Source: Oscillospiraceae bacterium
GTDB lineage: Bacteria; Bacillota; Clostridia; Oscillospirales; Ruminococcaceae
Length of the DNA: 42,520 nt
NCBI GenBank assembly: GCA_017436765.1
Contig: JAFSCM010000030.1
Span: forward strand, 1 to 42,520
Direction: 5' to 3'
Shown: one piece after another, positions 22,944-30,020 of the stretch
How positions within the stretch are numbered: the stretch's first letter is position 1
How the letters are laid out: every line of letters starts with the position of its first letter
Notes under the pieces: model-generated
The model's input: only the letters and a program-made list of their open reading frames with translations
The model's database searches: none
What the model was told of the DNA's origin: nothing
Translations under genes and position numbers: made by a program

Positions 22944-23534
22944 ATGTTTTTTAAAAAATCAAATCAGAGCATAGACTACATAGTCGCAGGGCTTGGAAAT
23001 CCGGGCAGCAAGTATAACAACACACGCCACAATATCGGCTTTGAAACACTGGACTATATTGCGGATAAAAACAATGTTTCGGTTACAAAGGCAAAGTTTT
23101 CCGCACTTTACGGTGTATGGGAGACCGATGGCAGAAAGGTTATGCTGCTTAAACCGCAGACCTTTATGAACCTTTCGGGCGAAGCAGTAATGCAGGCCGC
23201 AAAGTTCTACAAGGTTCCTGCCGAAAATATAATTGTTATTTTCGACGATGTATCCCTTGATGTGGGTAAGATGCGCATCCGTGCAAAAGGCAGTGCAGGC
23301 GGTCACAACGGCATCAAGAGCATCATCAGCCATATGGGACAGGAATTTCCGAGAATCAAAATGGGCGTGGGACAGAAGCCTCATCCCGATTATGACCTTG
23401 CAGACTGGGTGCTGGGCAAATTTACAGAGTCTGACAGGAAACTTCTGGCAGACCGTTTTGAAGATGCCCACAGAGCCGTGAAACTTATGGTCAGCGGCGA
23501 CAGCCAGAAGGCTATGAATTTATATAACAGATAA
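22944..23534 (+). CDS. pth: Peptidyl-tRNA hydrolase
   Basis: A 196-residue bacterial Pth, which recycles peptidyl-tRNA released from ribosomes. The catalytic set is complete and evenly offset from the E. coli enzyme: N19 (GLGNPG), H29 (TRHNIGF), N76 (QTFMNLSG), D102 (FDDVSLD) and N122 (GGHNG). The first ten residues (MFFKKSNQSI) are a short extra leader. The ATG lies 2 bases after the prs stop and has no good ribosome binding site upstream, so it is probably read by coupling with prs. The gene order prs-pth-mfd is that of Bacillus without ctc and yabK (fin). Confidence 0.96.
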   Translation: MFFKKSNQSIDYIVAGLGNPGSKYNNTRHNIGFETLDYIADKNNVSVTKAKFSALYGVWETDGRKVMLLKPQTFMNLSGEAVMQAAKFYKVPAENIIVIFDDVSLDVGKMRIRAKGSAGGHNGIKSIISHMGQEFPRIKMGVGQKPHPDYDLADWVLGKFTESDRKLLADRFEDAHRAVKLMVSGDSQKAMNLYNR

Positions 23535-23544
23535 TTTAACAGAA

Positions 23545-23576
23545 GCCGTACAGGGGTATCCGTATCCTTGTACGGC
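23545..23576 (+). promoter_or_regulatory. Very stable hairpin between pth and mfd
   Basis: Bases 23545-23558 pair with 23563-23576 (14 pairs, two G-U) around the tetraloop TCCG, a UNCG-type loop. No T run follows, so it is unlikely to be a simple terminator. It sits 10 bases after the pth stop. It may protect the upstream message or mark a processing site. The rest of the gap (to 23712) holds a weaker AATGCAAA/TTTGCATT stem (23594-23634) and no convincing gene. Confidence 0.6.
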
Positions 23577-23712
23577 AACTGCGCGTTATGGATAATGCAA
23601 AGTTTGCCGTAAAATGCAGGGCGGATTTTGCATTGTTACATAACAAAATGGCGGAAGAACAGATAAAAGAATTAGAAATGGTAAATTTTGCCGAAAACAA
23701 AAAGGAGTATAT

Positions 23713-26700
23713 ATGCTGCTTAAAGAACTTACAGGAACACAGGAATTTATAAAGCTTATAAACGAGATAAAGGTGTACAAATCGCCGATAGCTCTTTTTG
23801 GCCTGTCCCAGACCGCCCGTGCCGCATTTGTTGCAGCAGTTCAGCAGGTGACAGGGCGACAGGTTGTTGTGCTGACCAAGGATGAAAAAAGTGCAAACAG
23901 ACTCAATGAGGATATACTCTTTTTCGGAGAAAAATCACAGGTGTTTCCTGCAAGAGACCTTACCTTGCGTCCGCTGGAAGGCTTTTCAAGGGAGTTTGAA
24001 TACCGTCGCATAAAAACTATGGGTTATCTTGTGTCAAAACGCTGCAATGTTGTTGTGTCCACAATGGAAGCTGCCCTTATGTACACAATGCCAAAGGAAA
24101 AATTTCTTGAAAACACCCTTACCATAAAAACCACATCGGTAATCAGTCCCAAAGACCTTACACAGAAGCTGGTGAACGCAGGGTATATCAGAAGAGATAT
24201 GGTTGAAGGCCCCGGACAGTTTGCACAGCGCGGCGACATTGTAGACCTTTATACCCCGGATATGCCAATGCCTGTGCGTATAGAGTTCTGGGGAGATGAA
24301 ATTGACCGCATCAATACCTTTGAACTGGAGACACAGCGCCGTACAGAGCAGATTAAAAAGGTGCATATTTCCCCTGTAAAGGAGGTTCTGTTCACCACAC
24401 CGCAGGATGCACTTGCTGCCATCGAAGGCTGTCGCAAAAAAGCTGGCAGCAAAAATGTTGCTCAGTTTGATACTGCAGCAGAAAAGGATATCAACACCCT
24501 TAAAAATGATATGATGCCCCAAGCTATGGATAAATACATTTCCATGTGCTACGAAAAACAGTCAACACTGTTTGACTTTCTTGAAAATCCTGTTGTGTTT
24601 ATAGATGATTTCAGTGCAGCCAGGGAAAACTATGAACAGTTTCTGTGGCACAACGGACAGGACATAGAAACACTTCTTGCAGACGGCATACTGTCAAAAG
24701 GAATGACAGATTTCTATGCGCCTTATTCATATATTCTGGATATGGCAAAAACAGTGCCGACAATCGTTGCGGAAGACTTTGTGCGCAGTGTCAGCGATGT
24801 CAGCCTTTCCAATATTGTCAACTTTACCTGTCACAATCTGCCAAGCTGGGCGGGGGAATACAAGGTGCTTGCAGAAGATGTGGGAGAGCTGCTTAAACAG
24901 AACTACAAAATTGTTGTTCTTGCAGGTACAAAAAAATCCGCTCAGGGTCTTGTGCGTGACCTTGAAAGTTTCGGCTATTCCGCTTTTTATATGGAAAAGG
25001 ATGCCCTGCTCAGCCCGGGAACAATCGGCGTTGCCGCAGGCCACACACAGCAGGGTTTTGACCTGCCGCTGCATAAACTCTGCCTTATCACAGGCAGAAA
25101 GCTGGATGTGGGCAAACAGAACTACAAGCGCCAGAAGGCAAAGGATGCCCTGACATCAATAGACGAAATATCAAAAGGTGACTATGTTGTGCACCAGAAC
25201 TATGGTATCGGTATATATGACGGCATACACAATGTAAGTATGCAGGGGGTTACAAAGGACTATCTCAAAATCAACTTTCAGGGCAAGGACAGCCTTTTTG
25301 TGCCTGTAACCCAGCTGGACCTTATCAGCCGATACACCTATGCCCAGTCAGACGAAAAGGTTTCCCTCTCAAAACTCGGGGGAGAAAGCTGGAAAAAGAC
25401 AAAGGCCAAGGTAAAAAAGGCCACACAGGAGATGGCGGCAGAGCTTATCCGCCTTTATGCAGAGAGGGAAAAGGCAAAAGGCTATCCTTTTGATGAGGAT
25501 ACCGAGTGGCAGAAAGATTTTGAAGCCCGCTTTATCTACGACGAAACCGATGACCAGCTGCGTGCCATAAGGGAAATCAAAAAGGATATGGAAAGTCCTT
25601 ATCCTATGGAGCGTCTGCTCTGCGGTGACGTTGGCGTTGGCAAAACGGAAGTTGCCCTGCGTGCTGCCTTCAAGGCGGTTATGAACAACAAGCAGGTGGC
25701 AATACTTGTGCCTACCACCGTTCTTGCCTGGCAGCACTACAATACACTGGTACAGCGCATGGAAAGTTTCCCTGTCAATATCCAGCTGCTGTCCCGTTTC
25801 CGTACGCCGAAACAGCGTGAGCAGACAATAAAAGATATCAACAGCGGTGTTGCAAACATTGTTGTAGGCACTCACGCGCTTATTCAGAATAAGGTGAAAT
25901 TCAAGGATCTGGGCCTTGTTATCATAGACGAAGAACAGCGCTTCGGCGTTGCCCACAAGGAAAAACTGGTGGAAGGGTTCAAAGGGGTGGATGTGCTCAC
26001 CCTTTCCGCCACACCTATTCCCCGCACACTCAGTATGGCGCTCAACGGCATCCGCGATATGTCCACAATCGAAAAACCGCCGTTTGACCGCATACCTATC
26101 GAAACTTATGTAAGCGAATTTGACGAAAAGATGGTCAGCTTTGCCCTGAACAGGGAAATCAACCGCGGAGGACAGTGCTACTATCTCTATAACCGCGTGG
26201 AAACTATCGACAACTGTGCTCTCCGTGTACAGAAATACTGTCCCAATGCCAGAATTGCAGTGGCTCACGGGCAGATGGACGAAGCAAGCCTTTCCCGCGT
26301 GTGGCAGCAGCTTATCAACGGCGAAATTGATATTCTTGTATGCACAACCATTATAGAGACAGGTATCGATGTGCCTAACTGCAACACACTTATCATTGAA
26401 GATGCGGACAGAATGGGCTTAAGTCAGCTTTATCAGATACGCGGGCGCGTTGGCCGTTCCACAAGAAAGGCTTATGCCTACTTCACCTTCCAGCGCAACA
26501 AGGTGCTCAACGAAATTGCGGTAAAGCGTCTAAATGCCATCCGCGAGTTCACAAACTTCGGTTCAGGCTTCAAAATTGCGATGAGAGACCTGCAGATACG
26601 CGGCGCGGGCAGTATTCTTGGCAAGACACAGAGCGGCTTTATGGCTTCCATCGGCTACGACCTGTATGTAAAGCTGCTCAATCAGGCTATTGCGGTGGAA

Positions 26701-27168
26701 AAGGGCGAGGAGATAAAAACAGAAAAATCCGACTGCCTTATCGACATCACAGTGGATGCATTTATCCCGGAAAAATATATTCCATATACGCAGAACAGAA
26801 TCGAAAGCTACAAGCGCATAGCCAGTCTTGAAAATGACGAGGATGTTTCCGACCTGCTGGACGAACTTATCGACCGCTACGGCGATGTGCCGGACAGCGT
26901 TATGGGGCTTATTGACATCTCTCTTTTGCGTGTTATGGCGGCATCGGTTGGCATTCACGAGGTTGTGCAGCGAAAAGATAATCTGATGTTCTATTCAAAG
27001 GATTTTGCAAAGGTGGATGTGGCCTATGTTATGCAGAACACAAAGCACAGAATTGCCATAAATCAGGTGAATAAGCCATACATTTCCGCCCAGATTAAAA
27101 ACGGTGAAAGTCCGCTGGAGGTTATGAAAGATATGCTGCATCTGTTCAAGGCATCATCAGAACAGTGA
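23713..27168 (+). CDS. mfd: Transcription-repair coupling factor
   Basis: An 1151-residue DNA translocase that pushes stalled RNA polymerase off DNA lesions and recruits UvrA. Domains in order: an N-terminal UvrB-like module (to about 380), a CarD-like RNA polymerase interaction domain beginning near ISKGDYVVHQNYGIG (about 490), helicase domains with Walker A GDVGVGKTE (638-646), DEEQ box (739-742), SATPIPRTL and QIRGRVGRS, and a C-terminal TRCF domain. The length is standard. ATG 23713 has AAAGGAG 5 bases upstream. It is the last gene of the glmU-prs-pth run, after a 178-base gap; its own promoter was not identified. Confidence 0.98.
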   Translation: MLLKELTGTQEFIKLINEIKVYKSPIALFGLSQTARAAFVAAVQQVTGRQVVVLTKDEKSANRLNEDILFFGEKSQVFPARDLTLRPLEGFSREFEYRRIKTMGYLVSKRCNVVVSTMEAALMYTMPKEKFLENTLTIKTTSVISPKDLTQKLVNAGYIRRDMVEGPGQFAQRGDIVDLYTPDMPMPVRIEFWGDEIDRINTFELETQRRTEQIKKVHISPVKEVLFTTPQDALAAIEGCRKKAGSKNVAQFDTAAEKDINTLKNDMMPQAMDKYISMCYEKQSTLFDFLENPVVFIDDFSAARENYEQFLWHNGQDIETLLADGILSKGMTDFYAPYSYILDMAKTVPTIVAEDFVRSVSDVSLSNIVNFTCHNLPSWAGEYKVLAEDVGELLKQNYKIVVLAGTKKSAQGLVRDLESFGYSAFYMEKDALLSPGTIGVAAGHTQQGFDLPLHKLCLITGRKLDVGKQNYKRQKAKDALTSIDEISKGDYVVHQNYGIGIYDGIHNVSMQGVTKDYLKINFQGKDSLFVPVTQLDLISRYTYAQSDEKVSLSKLGGESWKKTKAKVKKATQEMAAELIRLYAEREKAKGYPFDEDTEWQKDFEARFIYDETDDQLRAIREIKKDMESPYPMERLLCGDVGVGKTEVALRAAFKAVMNNKQVAILVPTTVLAWQHYNTLVQRMESFPVNIQLLSRFRTPKQREQTIKDINSGVANIVVGTHALIQNKVKFKDLGLVIIDEEQRFGVAHKEKLVEGFKGVDVLTLSATPIPRTLSMALNGIRDMSTIEKPPFDRIPIETYVSEFDEKMVSFALNREINRGGQCYYLYNRVETIDNCALRVQKYCPNARIAVAHGQMDEASLSRVWQQLINGEIDILVCTTIIETGIDVPNCNTLIIEDADRMGLSQLYQIRGRVGRSTRKAYAYFTFQRNKVLNEIAVKRLNAIREFTNFGSGFKIAMRDLQIRGAGSILGKTQSGFMASIGYDLYVKLLNQAIAVEKGEEIKTEKSDCLIDITVDAFIPEKYIPYTQNRIESYKRIASLENDEDVSDLLDELIDRYGDVPDSVMGLIDISLLRVMAASVGIHEVVQRKDNLMFYSKDFAKVDVAYVMQNTKHRIAINQVNKPYISAQIKNGESPLEVMKDMLHLFKASSEQ

Positions 27169-27276
27169 TAATGCAGAAGATGATACAGACTATCACTAAC
27201 CGGTGGAATAGGGCAGTTTTTTTGAGAAAACAAGAATTTTTCACATTCAGACAGTAATATTAATCTGTTTTATATA

Positions 27277-27306
27277 TTGCCTTTGCCACACCATTTGTGG
27301 TAAACT
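27277..27306 (+). promoter_or_regulatory. Promoter of the PrsA-like lipoprotein gene
   Basis: TTGCCT (27277-27282), an 18-bp spacer and TAAACT (27301-27306) with an extended -10 TGG. A short inverted repeat CCACA/TGTGG (27286-27300) fills the spacer. Confidence 0.45.
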
Positions 27307-27352
27307 TATATAGTTGTTTTAAGTAATTAAAATTATTCAGGGGGGTAAAACC

Positions 27353-28399
27353 GTGATTATTAAAAGAATTGCAGCAGTTGTACTCACAATTGCTATGGCA
27401 GCAGCAACTCTTACAGGCTGCAGCAAAAACTATGAAAAGGTTGTTACAATCGACGGCGTTGATGTAGCACCAAATATGTATCTCTATGCACAGTATATGG
27501 CATATCTTGAAGCTGATGAACTGGTTGAAGATGAAGATGTTCTTTCTGCAACAATAGAAGAAACACCTGCAAAAGACTGGATTCACGCAAAAACAATCGA
27601 AAATCTTAAAAAATATATCTGGGTAGAAAAAACAGCTGAAGAAATGGGCGCAGAGCTTACAGCAGAAGATACAGAATATATCGACTATCAGTCCGAATAT
27701 TACTGGCCAATGGCAGAATCCATTATGGCGGCAAACGGTATCGGCGAAGAAACATACAAGAAAAACATTACAAACGAATATGTTTCCGAATATGTTGTTT
27801 TCCAGGGTCTCTACGGCACAGACGGTGAAAAAGAACCATCCGACGAAGCTGTTGTGGAATATATGGACGGCAAATATGCAAGAATCAAAGGCTTTGAACT
27901 TTCCAAAATGGTAAGCGGCACAGAAGACTTTATCGACGCACAGGGCCTTGCTGATATGACAGTTATTGCTGTGGAAGCAACAAACCGTCTCAACAACGGC
28001 GAAGATTTCAACACAGTTATGGTTGATGCACTTACAGCAGCTGCAGAAATCAACGGTGATGAAACAGAATATAAAGTTGAAGACGGCGCAAAATACACAG
28101 TTGAAAGATATCTTACAAAAGAAAATGTAGCTTCCTACGAAGAAGTTCTCACAGCAAATGCATTTACAATTGATGTTGACGGCGAATGGGTATATGACGA
28201 TGTAGAAAAGGAAATCGTTGTTTACCAGAGAGTTAAAAACCTCAAGGACCAGACAGAAATCGACTACTACAAGCTTTCCCTCACACACGAAATGTGTGCA
28301 GACGACTATGCTGACTATATTGCAGAACAGACAGCAGCATACGAAGTTATCGAAGATGCAGCAGCAGTTGGTTACTACTCTGTAGAAAAAATCAAATAA
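27353..28399 (+). CDS. PrsA/SurA-like foldase lipoprotein with divergent parvulin region
   Basis: A 348-residue secreted lipoprotein. The N-terminus has a signal peptide ending in the lipobox TLTGC, so the mature chain is anchored at Cys23. The following helical region (NMYLYAQYMAYLEAD... WIHAKTIENLKKYIWVEKTAEEMG) resembles the SurA-N/PrsA chaperone domain. A segment ARIKGFELSKMVSG... RLNNGEDFNTVMVDA recalls the start of a parvulin prolyl isomerase domain, but the catalytic core is not recognisable. The protein is notably acidic. PrsA-like proteins help exported proteins fold outside the membrane; a gene of this kind after mfd is plausible in clostridia. The start is GTG 27353, after an unusual GGGGGGT ribosome binding site (27341-27346). 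Confidence 0.72.
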   Translation: MIIKRIAAVVLTIAMAAATLTGCSKNYEKVVTIDGVDVAPNMYLYAQYMAYLEADELVEDEDVLSATIEETPAKDWIHAKTIENLKKYIWVEKTAEEMGAELTAEDTEYIDYQSEYYWPMAESIMAANGIGEETYKKNITNEYVSEYVVFQGLYGTDGEKEPSDEAVVEYMDGKYARIKGFELSKMVSGTEDFIDAQGLADMTVIAVEATNRLNNGEDFNTVMVDALTAAAEINGDETEYKVEDGAKYTVERYLTKENVASYEEVLTANAFTIDVDGEWVYDDVEKEIVVYQRVKNLKDQTEIDYYKLSLTHEMCADDYADYIAEQTAAYEVIEDAAAVGYYSVEKIK

Positions 28400-28406
28400 T
28401 TACCTT

Positions 28407-28439
28407 AAAGACAGACTTCAAGAGAAGTCTGTCTTTTTT
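28407..28439 (+). terminator. Intrinsic terminator of the PrsA-like gene
   Basis: AAAGACAGACTTC (28407-28419) pairs perfectly with GAAGTCTGTCTTT (28424-28436) around an AAGA loop, followed by T residues. Confidence 0.92.
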
Positions 28440-28471
28440 GTGTGCAAAATCCCGCTGTGTAATTTTATCAC

Positions 28472-28500
28472 TTTAAAAAATCTGCATAATATGGTAAATT
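28472..28500 (+). promoter_or_regulatory. Promoter of the flavoprotein-DUF1653 pair
   Basis: TTTAAA (28472-28477), a 17-bp spacer and TAAATT (28495-28500) with an extended -10 TGG, 40 bases upstream of the ATG. Confidence 0.45.
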
Positions 28501-28539
28501 TTTTACAGAATAAACAAAATCCTTTGTTGAGGTGACGAT

Positions 28540-29409
28540 ATGAAAAACAGTTACGACATAATAATTGTGGGTGCAGGTCCTGCAGGTGTATCTGCAGCGC
28601 TGTATGCACACAGGGCAGGTGCCGACACCCTTGTTGTCGGAGGAGAAAGTGTTGCCCTGTCAAAAGCGGAAAAAATAGACAATTACTACGGCGTCCCTAA
28701 AGGTACAAGCGGGAAAGAGCTTTTTGATATAGGCATAAATCAGCTTGCCGAAAACGGTATTGATATGGAAAAAGGACAGGTGGTTTCAATCGAGTGGACG
28801 GGCGATTACACAGTAAAGACACCGGACAGCACATACACGGCAAAAAGTGTGGTTCTTGCCACAGGCACAGGGCGCAGAGCCCCTAAAATAAAGGGACTTG
28901 CAGAGTTTGAAGGCCGCGGTGTAAGCTACTGTGCTGTCTGCGACGGATTTTTCTACCGGGGAAAAACAGTTGCTGTTCTGGGAGAAGGGGAATATGCCGC
29001 TGAAGAGGCATTGTACCTTAAAAATCTTGCGGAAAAGGTGTATATACTGACCGACGGAAAACAGCCTGCAAAGACGGTGGACGGCATCGGATATATCGCC
29101 AAAAAGCTTGCGGAAATAAAGGGCGAAGCCACCGTGACATCGGTGGAATTTGAAGACGGCAGCGCCATTGAAACAAGCGGTCTCTTTGTGGCGGTCGGCA
29201 TTGCAGGAGCAGGGGATTTTGCACGCAAGCTTGGTGCGGAATTAAACGGAAATTCCATTGTCACAGATGAAAAATGCAGTACAAATATCCCCGGACTTTT
29301 TGCAGCAGGGGACAACACAGGTGGTATGCTGCAGATAGCAAAAGCAGTTTATGAAGGTGCGGTGGCAGGCAGCGAAGCGGCAAAGTTTGCACGCAGTATG
29401 AAAGGATAG
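28540..29409 (+). CDS. Thioredoxin-reductase-like flavoprotein (possibly ferredoxin-dependent)
   Basis: A 289-residue two-domain flavoprotein. The FAD-binding motif is VGAGPAGVSAALYA near residue 11, the redox-active CxxC is C-A-V-C-D-G near 129-134, and the C-terminal FAD motif is IPGLFAAGDNTGG. The normal NADPH motif GGGDSA is replaced by LGEGEYAAEEALYL, and the HRR-x-x-x-R motif by ILTDGKQPA. Loss of these motifs while keeping FAD and CxxC is a feature of ferredoxin-dependent flavin thioredoxin reductases described in clostridia; that assignment is inference. The protein is shorter than NADPH TrxB (about 310). The ATG at 28540 follows GAGGTGA at 28529-28535. No thioredoxin gene is adjacent. 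It stops with TAG. Confidence 0.85.
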   Translation: MKNSYDIIIVGAGPAGVSAALYAHRAGADTLVVGGESVALSKAEKIDNYYGVPKGTSGKELFDIGINQLAENGIDMEKGQVVSIEWTGDYTVKTPDSTYTAKSVVLATGTGRRAPKIKGLAEFEGRGVSYCAVCDGFFYRGKTVAVLGEGEYAAEEALYLKNLAEKVYILTDGKQPAKTVDGIGYIAKKLAEIKGEATVTSVEFEDGSAIETSGLFVAVGIAGAGDFARKLGAELNGNSIVTDEKCSTNIPGLFAAGDNTGGMLQIAKAVYEGAVAGSEAAKFARSMKG

Positions 29410-29416
29410 AAAAAAG

Positions 29417-29626
29417 ATGATAGAAACAGGAAAATACAGACATTTCAAAGGCAATGAATACGAAGTTTTGTATGTAGCAAAACACTCTGAAACTCTGGAG
29501 GAAATTGTGGTTTACCGCGCTTTATATGGTGAAAAAGGGGTATGGGTACGCCCTGCATCCATGTGGGATGAAACCATAACCCGTGAAGGCAGAACCTTCA
29601 GAAGATTTGAAAAAATAAGCGATTGA
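29417..29626 (+). CDS. DUF1653 domain-containing protein
   Basis: A 69-residue protein, all of it one DUF1653 domain: GKYRHFKGNEYEVLYVAKHSET, then LEEIVVYRALYG, then WVRPASMWDE and a final FRRFEKIS. These are small beta-rich proteins of unknown function found alone or in pairs. It begins 7 bases after the flavoprotein stop and is probably in the same operon; AAAGGA at 29400-29405 serves as ribosome binding site. The operon ends at the nested-stem terminator at 29678-29749. Confidence 0.88.
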   Translation: MIETGKYRHFKGNEYEVLYVAKHSETLEEIVVYRALYGEKGVWVRPASMWDETITREGRTFRRFEKISD

Positions 29627-29677
29627 TACAGCTTATCTGCAAACAAGAAAGTGTAACCCTGATTTCAGTACAAAAAG

Positions 29678-29749
29678 GCTGGTACAGCGTCAGAAACCCT
29701 GCATCGTATAAGGCGGTGCTGTATGTTTCTTACTGTACCGGTATTTTTT
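29678..29749 (+). terminator. Three-tier nested-stem terminator or small structured RNA
   Basis: Three stems are nested: 29678-29687 with 29733-29742 (10 pairs), 29692-29697 with 29725-29730 (6 pairs) and 29701-29706 with 29714-29719 (6 pairs, loop TATAAGG). Six T follow at 29744-29749. It is far more elaborate than the other terminators in the window. It ends the flavoprotein-DUF1653 operon but could also be a separate small RNA. The bases from 29750 to 29872 are A/T rich and show nothing I can name. Confidence 0.65.
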
Positions 29750-29872
29750 GTGCAGAATATAAAAAAGTGTATCCCGTAGAATATTGAAAACATACTGAAT
29801 TCCGGTGAAGATTCCAGGATAAATTAAAAATAAATTGCATACAATCTATAGAAAAACTGTATATTAACAATG

Positions 29873-29901
29873 TTGAAAAATTCATCATAAAGTGGTAAAA
29901 T
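29873..29901 (+). promoter_or_regulatory. Strong promoter of the giant surface protein gene
   Basis: TTGAAA (29873-29878), a 17-bp spacer and TAAAAT (29896-29901) with an extended -10 TGG. Transcription should start near 29908, giving a leader of about 110 bases. Confidence 0.65.
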
Positions 29902-29912
29902 TTACAATAGGG

Positions 29913-29980
29913 ATTTATGCCTGAAGACACAGGATAAATGTCTGACTGCAAAGCTGATGTATACTGTGGGCAGAAGACAT
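29913..29980 (+). promoter_or_regulatory. Structured 5' leader of the giant surface protein gene
   Basis: Two hairpins are possible back to back. The first pairs ATTTAT and CCTG with CAGG and ATAAAT (29913-29939, loop AAGACA, one bulged G). The second pairs ATGTCT with AGACAT and CTGC with GCAG (29938-29980, 20-nt loop). They share two bases, so they may compete. I do not recognise a known riboswitch. The ribosome binding site AAAGGAGG (30003-30010) lies 22 bases beyond. Confidence 0.45.
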
Positions 29981-30020
29981 AAATTGGGCAAATATCAACA
30001 ACAAAGGAGGCGCATACAAT

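Noticed and set aside
23545..23576. Terminator after pth
   Set aside because: The stem is strong but no T run follows, so it was kept as a hairpin of unknown role.
23588..23752. Small open frame of about 54 codons in the pth-mfd gap (where fin/yabK would be)
   Set aside because: It has no ribosome binding site, no Fin-like zinc cysteines, and it overlaps the mfd start.
29911..29985. Possible c-di-GMP-I riboswitch in the giant gene leader
   Set aside because: Only a GCAAAGC piece and a CACAGG piece resemble the class. The GNRA-loop stem, the receptor stem and the 3' pairing arm are not found.
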